DNA of 64,000 nucleotides from Asterella californica (GCA_036924285.1 JAYKYS010000009.1:20316001-20380000), one strand, 5' to 3'. Numbered from the stretch's first letter, positions 1 to 11,257 are shown. Program-made: numbers and translations. The notes: generated by a model from the sequence alone, not told the origin.

Positions 1-1395
1 TTCACAAAAGCACTATCAAACAATCCCTTAGGTCAGCTTGTGCACTAACAATATTTTCATCATCGGTTTCCTATAACAAACTAACTAAAATACTCAATTT
101 TGATCTTCTACAATTGATTGATATGAACTCCATCAAGATGGATCTTACAACAATTGAAAGCTTATTGTATGAGCTTTTCAATGATATAGATAACACTTTG
201 AATGGATAAAAGTAAGTCCTATCACAATCGATCAAAATTTCTAATTTCTAACACTTATAATTCGAAGCGTCTCATATCTTCATCTTGATCTTCATGTTTG
301 ATCTAAGTTTTGGATATAAAACAAGCTCCAAACTAGGCATACATCATACCATTAGAAACATTGTCTTCTAGAGCTTCCTACAAGGTAAGCATCCATTGAA
401 CTCGAGACATGATGTCGAAGACAACGGTATCTTGCAGTTAGAGATTAAAATTTGTACTAAGTTCACGCCGTAGCTCCCTCCACTCACTTGCAGCACCTCC
501 AGGAAGTTCCACCTCCAACCCCAAGTCATTTGTTCAAGACCAACCAAGAAATGTGGTGAAATCTTTCTTTTCTTTCAAATCTGTCACGTTGTAATATGGA
601 CTTCCGCAATCTATTGCTCTAGACTCAAACTTCCAATTGGACTCAAACTTCACAAGAAATATTTTTTTGACCCCTCAGTACTACTCTATGAAATTTCAGC
701 TTCAGAGCTCAAACCAATTACTTGAAATTGACCAAGCCTTTCGTCGGTGCTAACTTATGAACTTTACAGATCCGGTAGCTACAATCCACGATCCCAACAC
801 CTCTTAACCAAAAGAGTTGAAATTTAATAGGTAATAACTTGATAGTGCAAACCTCAATCCTTGAGATTTTCACTCAGAGAGTAGACCCAATGCTCATGAA
901 ACAACTCAATCTTTGATTCCAAGCAAAATAACTTTACTTTTGTCTCTCAACTGTTACTGCCAACTTCAGTCAATGACTTGAGATCAAACCCAATCTGAAA
1001 GTAGGACTAGTTTCATCAGTGCGACCAGCACGGCGTCAACTTTCCAATCCTCTTGACAAAACCAAAAGATCATTTCTCAAACTCTCGAAGCACTCAGAAA
1101 CGTGACTCAAGATAACGATTTGACCCTCTTGACTTTGAACGATCATAACTCCACACTCATGACTCCAAATCGATAGACTGTCCCCTCCAGATTATAGCCC
1201 AACTCGAGGACTTTCCAAAGAGACCTCACACTCTATGGATGACCTTCGGGAAGATCTCAGAAACCTCAAAATCGTCCATGGAACTTGATTAACCCGATTG
1301 GTAAAAAATGGACCAATGAGAGAGAAGTTTGAAGATCACTTTATCTCCTACTTGGCACTATGGATCGACCGTAAAACACTCTCACACCCTCAGGT
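1..1395. repeat. Dispersed repeat block L, copy 1 (cut by window edge)
   Basis: This block is collinear, in the same orientation, with 38209-39670. Both begin TTCACAAAAGCAC and both pass through near-identical stretches such as the one around CTTGCAGCACCTCC (481-500 and 38752-38766), ending near AAACACTCTCACAC. There is no plausible gene in it. It is probably the terminal or leader region of a decayed retroelement, because copy 2 lies beside a gag relic, but I could not fix LTR ends. Its left end is outside the window. Confidence 0.7.
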
Positions 1396-1396
1396 G

Positions 1397-1590
1397 TTAC
1401 ACTTAAGATCAAGTTAGGTCGGTAGAAACAGAGATAAATATATACTAGAGTCAAGATAAAGTCAGATAGATTGGGTATTAAGAGCACAAGAGTTTTACCG
1501 AGTTGGTCCAAGGTTTTGCCGTATCTCTCTACAGCCAGATACCCAGTGTATTCTAGATAAAACTTCAAGCTGTTAGGTCTCCATTTGATT
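1397..1590 (+). repeat. Flank X, inverted relative to the copy at 37960-38110
   Basis: The sequence from GTGTTACACTTAAG onward reads as the reverse complement of 37960-38110, including the shared pieces AAGTTAGGTCGGTAGAAAC, GAGTTGGTCCAAGG and TATCTCTCTAC. It sits to the right of block L here but to the left of it, inverted, at 38 kb. The short ORF across it is not conserved and is probably chance. Confidence 0.65.
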
Positions 1591-1599
1591 TGAGTCATG

Positions 1600-2603
1600 T
1601 TTGCTGACTAGGTCACTCTCAAATATTCTGATCCCATGGTGCTATTCACAGTCTCACTTACTTCCATTGTACATCACTCTATTTCCATTTCATACAAAAT
1701 TCTCTTTCTCTCACTACATGTCATCCAACTATATCTTAAAGTTAAAAGAGGTAAAAGCTCCAGAGCTCCCCTCCATGATCCTTAGGTCGAATTACCTACA
1801 ATTTTCTGGAGAGCTTTTGAAGAAGCTTCTTAACGTATTCATACATTTTTTTATCTTTTGCAAAGATAGTTCCGGAGCTACAACCAAACATGCACATATG
1901 GTACTAGAGTCCATGAATTTGAAATTGTTATTGACATCTTTTTGATTTTTTCCTGAAACCAAATGTACTTGAATAACAAATTTTAGCATGTATTCTGAAA
2001 GCTGTTCTCGTAACTTTTCCGAAGGTATATAAAAATGTTCAGTTTTGATGACAACAATAGCTCGAACAAATTTGATAAACTACAGTCATTTTTTGGATTT
2101 GACAGTTTTTGTTCCACTCCAACGTGAAACAGTCCAGTAATGTGTGAGTTCAGTAATTATATGTGTACGTTTATTCTGTGTTTCTCGTCCTTGCTACTGC
2201 ATCATTTAATTGACCATTTTGTACATTAGATCTTTTCATGATGATTTCGTGCTACCGTTAAGTCCTCAACTTCAGTACTGAGTATGGGAGGATATAGTAA
2301 AATAAAATAAATAAAAGGTATTCCTCTTAAGATATATTATTTTCATTTATCTATTGAGATTTGGATCCTTTGATACAATGGTTAATTTACAGATCTATTA
2401 TGTTAATACTGTAATATGGGCCAAGGATATTGCCTTAAGCTACACGTTATGCTCTGTATCGTTAGTCACCTATGCTTAAGTTATACCATGTTATATCGAT
2501 CCCAAAATGGAAGCCGCACGCAGATAACATGAGAGTAGATGATGAATTCCTTTGTAATACAGGTTGTTCCACATGTTCAATATCCATATCACATGGATAT
2601 TAT
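1600..2603. other. AT-rich stretch, nothing recognised
   Basis: Only short overlapping ORFs on both strands occur here, none resembling a known protein. I see no repeat, RNA gene or promoter that I can support. Confidence 0.5.
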
Positions 2604-2692
2604 TCACCTCCTTCATCTTCTGATGGAAGAGGCAAATGGTTCAATTTAAGATCTAACTCTTCCTGTCGAAAGGGTTAGGTATTAAATTAAAC
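2604..2692 (+). repeat. Double-hairpin motif, locus 1
   Basis: A first stem pairs the CTCCTTCATC side with the GATGGAAGAG side after ATTATTCAC. A second, weaker stem (AACTCTTCC with GAAAGGGTT) follows about 45 bp later, then TATTAAATTAAA. The order and spacing match loci near 12983 and 42459, and near 16145 and 34940 on the other strand. Confidence 0.45.
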
Positions 2693-3185
2693 TCACATTG
2701 AATTAATACATTAATGACTACAGCTTCTCAGACTTGTACCTCTTGAAGCGCTGCTCTCTACTCATGTCCTGTGGTTTATTCCTGCTGTCCCCGTGTTTCC
2801 AGACATGGATTAACAAATAATATTTGTAAAATATTGTAATTGTTTATATCTGTTTGATATATATTTTTATTTAATATTTATATATTTCTCCGATAACAAT
2901 AAGCGAGCAAAAGTTCTGAGAAGTCCATCCAGCATGCATATTATTATTCAGTCACCTCAAACTGCAAACACACGAATTGTTAAATGTGGATGAGGCGTTC
3001 TACGCTTACCTAGCTAGAGGAAAGCTCGAAATGAAAAAGTTTGACTTTGAGGGCGTGGACCTCAAACTTTTTACAGAACTAAAAAGTGTTCGGTTTTATT
3101 CCTTCAAGTGACATCTGACTATCTTTTATGGATAACCACAGCTTACTCGGACCAGATTCACACAACAGCAGTTTTTTTGCAACAC
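2693..3185. other. AT-rich stretch, nothing recognised
   Basis: No coding signal. The part around 2825-2885 is very AT-rich and carries a TTTCTCCGATAACAATAAGC segment that faintly resembles the loop regions of the double-hairpin family. Confidence 0.4.
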
Positions 3186-3266
3186 CTCAAACCGAGAGCA
3201 GGAGGGTTTGAACCCTACATCTTTCGCTTAAGACGTAGAACTCAACCATCTCAGCTACCGATCTTC
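3186..3266 (-). pseudogene. tRNA-like relic
   Basis: On the minus strand there is a box-A-like TAGCTGAGATGG (plus 3249-3260) and a box-B-like GGGTTCAAACCC (plus 3206-3217) about 40 nt apart, the normal order and spacing for the internal promoter of a tRNA gene. The flanking acceptor strands do not pair and the anticodon stem is bulged, so this is at best a dead tRNA or a tRNA-derived SINE head. Confidence 0.3.
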
Positions 3267-3813
3267 GATGGGACTGATCATAAGTTATTCCTCGTCATTG
3301 ATATCGTCCTGACTAGAGTTATTGCACTAGTCTAGAATGTCCGGCTCGTTTACTGTTCTCAACGATGTCAGTACTCTTGGAGTATTTATTTATTCACATA
3401 TTCTCTACGATTTCACTAGTCTTGCAGTATATATGAATGAATAACTGGAATTGACTACCGAGTGATTATGTCAAGGGAAAGAAAAGATGTCGAGGCCGTG
3501 AAGAACTGTGAAAATCGTTCAATGACCATCCTGTCGCTTTGTAATTTTCAGACAAACACCCCAGTAAACATTATTTCGAAAACTGTCATATGACGACAAT
3601 GTTGATGTGGAGCTAAGACAAGTGTACACTCCGTACTGTCTTGTCATCTAGAACACAACGGGTCATCCGGTCTCCACGCGGTCAAGCCGTAGTAAGGAGA
3701 GAGTAAGTGAAATGAATAGAGTTTAATTCACGTACTCGGTTCTCATGTTATAGTAGCCGGAAAACAATGCGTGTGTCTACAATTATTCATGTCAAGCGTG
3801 CTGCCACTTCCAG
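3267..3813. other. Intergenic, nothing recognised
   Basis: No ORF with a recognisable product. It ends where the inverted-repeat arm begins. Confidence 0.4.
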
Positions 3814-3862
3814 CCTCCCGAAGGGCCAAGCAACAACCACCCCGAAGGGAAGAACACCGGGG

Positions 3863-4579
3863 CTAAGCCCCGCTATCAGTAGCTCTAAAATCGTCTGTCG
3901 CACCTATAATGTCGAAGATCAGAAAGTCAGTATGTCTACAAACAACTGGTGCACCTGGAGAAGCATCACCTACTGCGATTGCCCTCTTGTGAACGGCGCC
4001 TGCTAAAGTTCTCTGTAGAGCAATGGAAACTCGCTGTCTACAAAACGTGGTGCAGAAAGAAAGAGAAAGTGGTACTTCCTGGCGCCTCTCATGATAGGCT
4101 CTGGCACAATCTCTAAGAAAGACGTCGAACTCCAAGCCTGTCGATCCGTATATCTCCAAAGCTAAAGGAATGAAGCGATGTTCCACTTGCATACCTCTAT
4201 ACTTGGTCATCTTCGCTGTTGCCGCCACGCCTGCAGCCCATCCTAAGAGATGGGTGATCACTTGTGCCGCCACTGAGTCCCGTGTCGGATCCGTGACAAC
4301 CACATCAGCCATTGAGATCTGATCCTCCCTCATCATGTACAAGTCAGCTCTCACTGATCCTCCTGTCTGAAGAGCATACCAACGCTCTCTCCACGTCATG
4401 TGATCGCTCTCCCGTGCTAAGACAAACACGACGTCTCTGATGACATCGTGGGTAGCTATTCGCTCTCCACCATGAGGACATCGAGCAAGATGACGATCCG
4501 ATGTGTCGAGCGAGACACCGCACTCGCAGATGGATAGTGCCGAAGCAACAGGCTGGACCAAACCTAGGCGGAACCTCAT
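3863..4579 (-). pseudogene. C-terminal CCHC knuckle and restriction-like endonuclease domain
   Basis: A 238-codon open stretch. Residues C18, C20, H30 and C34 (CECG...HLARC) form the knuckle that precedes the endonuclease in R2-type elements. Next comes a conserved HDVIRDVVFVLARE. D79 (VRADLYMM) and D92 (SMADVVVTDP), 13 residues apart, with lysines at 123 and 126 (AKMTKY) fit a PD-(D/E)XK nuclease that nicks the target for target-primed reverse transcription. The tail FIPLALEIYGSTGLEFDVFL is typical of this protein class in plants, algae and oomycetes as I remember it. In the canonical nuclease the first Asp follows Pro; here it is Ala-Asp. Family assignment is from motifs, not a search. Confidence 0.7.
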
Positions 4580-5080
4580 CGCTGTAGAGAAGCTAGTCGG
4601 TGCGAGTCAGAACGCTCTAATGTAAGGTCGAGCTATGAGCCAAGAGCCTGCGCCCTTGTCCGAACAAGAGCGAAGTCGAGCTAGTATCCCGTGAGATGGA
4701 AGGATCCATTAAGAGCGCATGAAGAACCTGTTGGAAGTGGTGTCCAGTCAGAGAAGACAGTAGTCCGCGAGATCCATCGGTAGCTAAGGGAATCGAGAGT
4801 GTGCCTCACGTGCCTCAAGAGTCAAACTATCTCTTGTCTCATGGAGACATATCTGTAGTGGGTAAGAACCATCCTCCACCTCTGCCACATAGCTCTCCAG
4901 AATAAGTCTATCTCGCACGAGGAAACGACAACAGAGCCAAGGTGCTGAGAGGGCCCAACTACCAAAAAGGCTGCCAAGCAGTCTCCTCCATGGATAATAG
5001 ACCCACCCCGTCACATGATATCGACAAAGATGTTTGTCTACGTGCGAGAGGTCCTACCACACAGTCAAAAGTCTCCGGTC

Positions 5081-5995
5081 CTATGATGTCGCCAAACACC
5101 CCCATGATCTTCCTATCAAACTCTCTAAGGCGCGAGATGAAGATAAGAGATGGAGGTACTGTGCGGAGTAAGTAACTAGGACGCCGTGCAATGGAAGGAA
5201 AAGAATACCAAAGACAACCTGAGGATCCTCCAACATAAGGAGATCCTTGATATGCAAAACGTCCTCCGCCAAGATAACATCTAAGAATCGAGAGACAAAA
5301 TCCTCTGTACCCACAGGTACTCCGAGCATGCGTAAACCATCTGTAGGGGTAACAAATCCTCCGGGAGCTGTAGGTCCGACGGTATACCTATGGGAGACCA
5401 AACCTTGTACTTTGACACCTTCACCCTCAGCCCTACCAAGGTCAGTTGAGAGACAAGGTGGTCAAAGATAATACCGACTTGATCCGCCGGACCTACGATG
5501 TGCGTATCATCAGCTAGAGATGGAAAAATACAACCTGGAGCAGCCAAGGCGGTGGCCAAGAGAGCTCTATAGTGAGCTAAGGCAAAGAGAAGTCCACCCA
5601 AAAGATCTCCCTGACGAGTATCTGCAGCGGAGCTGATGACTGTAACCTCCTCTATCGTAGTATCGTGCTGGTAATAAAGAGAAGAGTAAGAACCATAGAA
5701 CGATCGCACAAAGGGAACGAGACCCACGAGAGATCCCCGTCATCCATGAGCTCCCTAAAGATGGAAGAGCGGAAAACACTATTAAAAGTATTTTCCACAT
5801 CCACTTGTAGGACAACTCAATCGAGATGGATGTCCAAGAGAGCTCTGATGCCGAAAGACACAGACTCACAACCTCCCGGCGTTGCAACTCCAAACTGATG
5901 TAGAAAAAGGTGGTCCTGAAAAGTATCTCAAAGCTGAAGGACAATGATACGACTGATAAGTCGTAAGAGAATCTCACACGATGGCTATCAATCAA
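5081..5995 (-). pseudogene. Reverse transcriptase core, left copy (several frames)
   Basis: The piece at 5281-5727 carries motif B (TRQGDLLGGLLFALAH) and the catalytic motif C (FPSLADDTHIVGPA, with the Asp-Asp pair), then GLRVKVSKYKVWSP. Motif A lies further 5' on the minus strand in another frame, near plus 5780-5830. The thumb-side piece at 5081-5401 continues with LRMLGVPVGTEDFVSRFLD. The enzyme would copy element RNA at the nicked target in the nucleus. Frame changes between motifs A and B and after motif D show it is dead. Confidence 0.75.
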
Positions 5996-6666
5996 ATCTC
6001 TCCACCATTCTTCGTCATGACCAAAAGTCTAGCTGCCCCTAGTACCTGAGCTATAGACTGAGGAATATGTCGCCGAGCTATTGCTGTCGATACCTGAAAA
6101 AGCTCCGTGAAACCACTAGAGGGGTCGTTTGTCTGGAAATAATCTCGTAGGTGCTCGTAGATCATCCCCGACAAACCTCTAGAGGATAGACGTAGAGTTG
6201 TACACAAGGCTTGGGCAAACAAGGATCTATCGAGACATAATGGCTCCTCAAGCTGATAGTCCTGAACCTCAGGTGGTGAAGGATCATCCGGTGAGGGGTG
6301 AAGGAAACGCAACGCAGCGATCTTCTCCTCAGTAGGACATGTCAATGACAAAAGATGCAGTGCTCTAGCAGCTCTACTGTACTCTCCAGCCTGACCTAAC
6401 ATCCTACAACGTCGTATGCGGACGGAAGATGAGACATCACGTGTAGAGACAGACTCACTCCTACCTCGTACAGCACGGACTGATTCCTCCTGTAAGGCCG
6501 CGCAATCACCTACACGGAATCTCGAAAGACGGGTCGCCACCTCCCGATGTCCTCCTCTGTCACTCGAGTATAACGGAGGCACCAACGAGGAAGTAGGAGG
6601 AATAGTAACATGCCGTCTCGTCATTGGTGTTTCGTGCCAACATGTCAAGAGGTAGACGGAATGCAT
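5992..6666 (-). pseudogene. Linker and start of reverse transcriptase, left copy
   Basis: A 224-codon open stretch. The first part is Arg/Ser-rich (RFRVGDCAALQEESVRAV). The second contains the segment before the RT fingers: RFLHPSPDD, then GLSGMIYEHLRDYF and AARLLVMTKNGGEI, where KNGGEI is fingers-like. The plus-strand copy at 8524-9072 gives the same peptides in three broken frames, so the protein reading is supported by the comparison of the two copies. Confidence 0.65.
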
Positions 6667-6673
6667 GTCTCAC

Positions 6674-7021
6674 CTAGTCATGAAGAGCACGAGATAATCG
6701 ATGGAACAAACGAGGACAAGGAAAACTCGTCTCGGACAAACTCAGCATAGTGCCAGAGTGGACTGTTAACCACTCCCACGACTCTGGAGGAACTTCAAGA
6801 AGAAGAGCTAATGGTGTCATAATGACTACACGTGTAGACCTCCGATCTCGGCTAACCTGGGCATCCCATGTGGTCGTATCATAGCTCTTGTGCATCTTTC
6901 TCACATGAGATTTTACCCCTTGCGAGGTAAATAACTGATTGCACACCAGATATGGTGTGTCTCGAATCAGTCTCGATCTCATGGGATAGAGAGTGTTAGC
7001 TAAAGAAAAGACAATATCCAC
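6674..7021 (-). pseudogene. N-terminal C2H2 zinc-finger region, left copy
   Basis: The peptide LVCNQLFTSQGVKSHVRKMHK matches a C2H2 finger with Cys, phenylalanine core, H-x4-H. The first cysteine is missing here (Tyr), but the right copy near 8148-8160 reads C-P-V-C-N-Q. In R2-type elements N-terminal fingers bind the target DNA. The ORF ends in HRLSRALHD, which joins the linker across a frameshift. Confidence 0.6.
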
Positions 7022-7501
7022 CCAAATGGTACTCGTAATAGAAACATCTCCAAAAAGAAAAGAGAAAATAGAGATAAAAATAAAAAGAGAGAAACAAAGA
7101 GAGAAGAAAAAGAAAAAAAAACCTTGAACCCTGATATGTAGAGATAAAAAAATAAATACACTAAATGTGACAAGAAAACCCTAAAAAGACCTTAAAAAAA
7201 CCCTCTCTAACCCTAAATTCTTAGAAAATCTGAAACTATTTAATACTCACTCATCTCTCCATCGAATGTGTCAATTCTAAAATCAAAAGAAACAGAAAAA
7301 GAAGATGGAGAAGAATATGTAATAAAAACACTCTATCACAGTCTAACACCCTCCCCCTCTCACAAAACACTCTCACTCCCATCCTCCCGCACTCCGCCTC
7401 CGCTCCCTCTCCGCGCGGCTCTCCTGCTCTCTTAGCGCTGAAACCACCCGCAGAATAGATCTGGCATCATGGCTGCGGATCAGGTCGGGTCGGATCCTTA
7501 T

Positions 7502-7569
7502 TTCCCTTGTAAGGCTTGATGGGGTCTTCCCATCCGTTTGCTATTCATTGGTTCGTGTTATTCTTCCAG
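7502..7569 (+). repeat. Direct repeat R1, in the spacer between the arms
   Basis: The segment around CTTGTAAGGCTTGATGGGGT, through CCCATCCGTTTGCTATTCATTGG, is repeated almost exactly at 11258-11321. R1 lies in the spacer; R2 follows directly after the right arm. It may be the 3' end of another copy of the non-LTR element, or the preferred target. Confidence 0.7.
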
Positions 7570-7620
7570 CCTCGGTAAGATCAGTTTTCTGGGAAAGACC
7601 TTGAAAAACTAAACTAAACC

Positions 7621-7637
7621 CAGAAATTGGCTTGACC
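7621..7637 (+). repeat. Terminus-like sequence of the 30-bp-iteron element
   Basis: CAGAAATTGGCTTGACC is nearly identical to the ends of the small inverted-repeat elements (CAGAAATTGGCTTGATC at 20731; inverted at 11685-11701). It lies immediately before the right arm begins. Confidence 0.55.
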
Positions 7638-7963
7638 TAAGGAGGCGCGTGCGAGAGGGAGCGGAGGCGGACTGCGGGAGAGTGGGAGTAGGAGTGCAGG
7701 GGAGTGTCTTGTGAGAGGGAAGGGTGTTAGAGTGGGATACTGCAGGATTTTTTTTACATATTTTTTTCATCTCTTTTTTCTGTTTTTTTGGTCTTTGATT
7801 TGACACATCTTGTGGAGAAATGAGTGAGTATTAAATAGTTTTGAGATTTCAGAGATTTTAGGGTTACAGAGTGTTCTCTTTAGGATTTTTGAGAGATTTT
7901 TGAGAGATTTTTTGTCAATTAACTGTATTTATTTTCTTTATCTCTACATATCATGGTTCAAGA

Positions 7964-8032
7964 TTCTTCTTCTTCTTCTTCTTTTCTTTTCTTTTTCTTT
8001 TTCTTTTTTTTCTTTTTTTCTTTTTTCTCTTT
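7964..8032. repeat. Pyrimidine microsatellite (TTC then CTTTT)
   Basis: A TTC run is followed by CTTTT-like units on the plus strand. The mirror position in the left arm (about 7060-7122) is purine-rich, so the tract was probably present in the common ancestor of both arms, perhaps as part of the element leader. Confidence 0.9.
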
Positions 8033-8139
8033 TAGAGATATTTTTATTATGAGTACCATTTGATCAAATATCGTATTCTTCTTTAGCTATGGGTATTCTC
8101 TCCCATAAGATCGAGACTGATTCGAGACACACCATGTCC

Positions 8140-9072
8140 GGTGTGTAATCAGTTATTACCTCGCAAGGGGTAAAATCTCATGTGGGAAAGATGCACAAGA
8201 GCTATGATATGACCACATGGGATGCCCAGGTTAGCTGAGATCGGAGGTCTACACGTGTCTTCTTCCTGGAGTTCCTCTAGAGTCGTAGGAGTGGTTGAGA
8301 GCCCACTCTGACACTATTCTGAGTTTGTTCAAGACGAGTTTCTCTTGTCCGCATATGTTCCATCGGTTACCTCGTGCTCTTCATGACGAGGTGAGACAGG
8401 CATTCCGTCTACCCCTCGACGTGCTGGCACGGAACACCAAGGACGAGACGGCGTGGTTACTATTTCTCTTACTTCTGTTGGTGTCTCCGTTATACTCGAG
8501 GTGGCAGAGAAAGACACCGGGAGGTGACTGTTCGTCTTCGGAGATTCTGTGCAGGTGATTGGACGGCCTTACATGAGAAATCAGTCCGTGCGGTACGAGG
8601 TAGGAGTGAGTCTGCCTCTATACGTGATGTCTCATTTTTCGCTCGCATGCGACGCTGTAGGATGTTAGGTCAGGTTGGAGAGTATAATAGAGCTGCTAGA
8701 GCATTGCATTTTTTTGTCATTGGCATGTCTTACTGAGGAGACGATCGCTGCGTTGCGTTTCTTTCATCCCTCACCGGATGATCTCCACCACCTGAGGTCC
8801 ATGACTATCAGCCTGAGGAGCCGTTATGTCTCGATAGATTCTTGTTTGTCCAGGTCTTGTGTACAGCTCCACGTCTATCTTCTGGAGGTCTGTCTGGGAT
8901 GATCTACGAGCACCTACGGGATTTTTTCCAGACAAACGATCTCTCTAGTGGTTTCGCGGAGCTTTTTCAGGTAGCGGCAGTAGTAGCTCAGGGACTTATT
9001 CCTCAGTCTATGGCTCAAGTACTAGGGCCAGCTAGACTTTTGACCATGACAAAGGATGGTGGAGAGATTTGA
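8140..9072 (+). pseudogene. Zinc finger and linker, right copy
   Basis: Near 8148 the sequence reads CPVCNQL, then after a frame break GVKSHVGKMHK, giving both cysteines of the C2H2 finger. The linker follows in at least three frames: RALHDEVRQAFRLPLDV, RALHFF, RFFHPSPDD and GLSGMIYEHLRDFFQTND, ending ARLLTMTKDGGEI at 9072, followed by a stop. It corresponds piece by piece to 5992-7021. Confidence 0.6.
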
Positions 9073-9117
9073 CTGATAGCCATCGACGAGATTCTCTTAC
9101 GACTTATAATCGTATCA

Positions 9118-9990
9118 TTGGAGTCGGACTTCAGCTTCAAGATACTTTTCAGGACCACTTTTGTCCACATTAGTTTGAAGTTGCGACGCTGGGAGATTGT
9201 GAGTCGGTCTTTCGGCATTAGAGCTCTCTTGGACATCCATCCCGATTGGGTTGTCCTACAAGTGGATGTGAAAAATATTTTTAATAGTATTTCCTGCGCT
9301 TCCATCTTTAGGGAGCTCATGGATGGCGAGAATCTCTCGCAGACCTTGTTCCTTTTGTGCGATCGTTTTATGGTTCTTCCTCTTCTCTTTATTACCAACA
9401 CGATCTTACGATAGAGGAGGTTACAGTCATCAGCTCTGCTGCAAGTACTCGTCAGGGAGATCTTTTGGATGGACCCCTCTTTGCTTTAGCTCACTATAGA
9501 GCTCTCTTGGTCACCGCCTTGGCTGCTCCATGTTGTATTTTTCCATCTCTAGCTGATGATACGCACATCGTAGATCCGGCGGACCAAGTCGGTGTTGTCT
9601 TTGATCACCTTGTCTCTCAATTGACCTTGGTAGGGCTGAGGATGAAGGTGTCAAAGTGCAAGGCTTGGTCTCTCATAGGTATACCATCGGACTTACAGCT
9701 CCCAGAGAGATTTGTTGTCCTTATAGATGGTTTACGCATCCTCGGAGTACCGATGGGTACAGAGGACTTTGTCATCCGATTTTTAGATGTTGCTCTTGTG
9801 GAGGACGTTTTGCATAATCGATGATCTCCTTATGTTAGAGGACCCACATGTTGTCTTTGGTATCCTTTCCTCTTCCTTTGCACGGCATCTTTGTTACTTA
9901 CTCCGCACAGTACCTCCATCTTCTATCTTCATCTCGCGCCTTAGAGAGTTTGATAGGAGGATCATGGGGTGTTTGATGACATCGTAGGAC
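9118..9990 (+). pseudogene. Reverse transcriptase core, right copy
   Basis: Motif A is seen as QVDVKNIFNSIS (in 9118-9414). Motif B (STRQGDLLDGPLFALAH) and motif C (FPSLADDTHIVDPA) are in 9357-9824, followed by GLRMKVSKCKAWS and LRILGVPMGTEDFVIRFLD. A frame break separates A from B. The order and spacing are those of a non-LTR reverse transcriptase. The catalytic Asp residues survive, the frame does not. Confidence 0.75.
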
Positions 9991-11215
9991 CGGGGACCTT
10001 TGATTGTGTGGCAGGATCTCTCGCACGTAGGCAAACATCTTTGTCGATATCATGTGACGGGGTGGGCTTATTATCCATGGAGGAGACTGCTCCGACAATC
10101 TTTTTGGGTAGTTGGGTCCTCTCAGCACCTTGGCTCTGTTGTCGTTTTCTCGTGCGAGATAGATCTATTCTGGAGAGCTATATGACAAAGGTGGAAGGTG
10201 GTTCTTACCCACTACAGATGTGTCTTCGTGAGACAAGAGATAGTTTGACTCTTGAGGCATGTGAGGCACACCCTCGATTTGATACCTTAGCTATCGATGG
10301 ATCTCGCGGACTACAGTCTTCTCTGACGGGACACCACTTCCAGAAGGTTCTCCATGCGCTCTTAGTGGATCTTTCCATCTCATGGGATACTAGAGTTTGA
10401 CTCCGCTCCTATTCGGACAAGGGCGCAGGGTCTTGACTCATAGCTCGACCTTGCATTAGAGGTTCCGACTCGCACCGACTATCTTCTCTACAACGATGAG
10501 GTTCCGTCTAGACTTGGTCGAACCTGTTCCTTCGACACTGTCAACTTGTGAGTGCGGTGTCTCGCTCGATACCTCGAGTTGTCATCTTGCTCGATATCTC
10601 CATGATGGAGAGCAGATAGCTACCCACGATGTCATCAGAGACGTCGTGTTTGTCTTAGCACGTGAGAGCGGTCACATGACGTGGAGAGAGCGTTGGTATG
10701 TCCTTCAGACAAGAGGATCAGTGGGAGCTGACCTGTACATGATGAGGGAGGATTAGATCTTTGTGGCTGATGTGGTTGTCACAGATCTGACACGGGACTC
10801 AGTGACGGCACGGATGATCACTCATCTCCCAAGATGGACTGCAAGCATGGCGGCAGCAGCGAAGATGACCAAGTATAAGAATATGCAGGTGGAACATCAC
10901 TTCATCTCTTTAGTCTTGGAATATGGATCAACAACTTTGGAGTTTGACGTCTTTCTGTGAGATTGCGCCAGAGTCTATCATGAGAGGCATCAAGAGGTAT
11001 CACTTTCTCTTTCTTTCTGCACTATGTTTTTTAGGCAGCTAGTTTCTCTTGCTCTACAGAGAGCTTTAGCAGACGCCATCCACAAGAGGACAATCGCAGT
11101 AGACGATGCTTCTTCAGGTGCACCTGTTGTAGAGATACTGACTTTCTGGTCTCCGACATTTTAGATACGACAGGCTATTTTAGAGCTACTGATAGTGGAA
11201 CTTAGCCCCGGTGTT
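9969..11215 (+). pseudogene. Thumb/connection and C-terminal endonuclease, right copy
   Basis: 10496-10960 repeats the left endonuclease protein: CECGVSLDTSSCHLARY (the last knuckle Cys is now Tyr), HDVIRDVVFVLARE, VGADLYMMRED, then a stop (Gln in the left copy becomes TAG), ADVVVTDLTRDSV and AAKMTKYKNMQVEHHF. The upstream piece 9969-10400 is the connection region. Loss of a knuckle cysteine and the internal stop make this copy the more decayed one. Confidence 0.65.
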
Positions 11216-11257
11216 CTTTCCTTTGAGATGGTAGTTGCTTGGTCCTTCGTTTCCTTC

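Larger units (their letters stand above)
3814..7425 (-). mobile_element. R2-like non-LTR retrotransposon, left arm of an inverted repeat (degenerate)
   Basis: Read on the minus strand this is a non-LTR retrotransposon in several frames: an N-terminal C2H2 finger near 6900, a linker with conserved SGMIYEHLRDYFQTND, reverse transcriptase motifs between about 6000 and 5080, and a C-terminal CCHC knuckle plus restriction-like endonuclease domain at 4579-3863. Its sequence is repeated, inverted, at 7640-11256. The outer limit is where matching stops, near GGGCCAAGCAAC. The inner limit lies in a GC-rich segment near 7375-7425. Frameshifts separate every domain, so it is not autonomous. It retains longer open stretches than the right arm. 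Confidence 0.8.
7640..11256 (+). mobile_element. R2-like non-LTR retrotransposon, right arm of the inverted repeat (degenerate)
   Basis: The mirror copy of 3814-7425, in forward orientation, with the same domain order: finger near 8148-8205, linker 8295-9072, reverse transcriptase 9118-9990, thumb and connection 9969-10400, CCHC and endonuclease 10496-11215. It has more stops and frameshifts than the left arm. The two arms are close in length (about 3.6 kb) and are separated by about 215 bp. A transcript crossing the centre could fold into long double-stranded RNA. Confidence 0.8.

Noticed and set aside
2604..2692. Hammerhead ribozyme (retrozyme) at the CTGATGG / CGAAA words
   Set aside because: The CTGATGA core is not met, stems do not assemble in the required order, and the other family members lack both words.
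3767..4006. Plus-strand ORF at the left arm edge
   Set aside because: Antisense to the endonuclease pseudogene, which is supported by the second copy.
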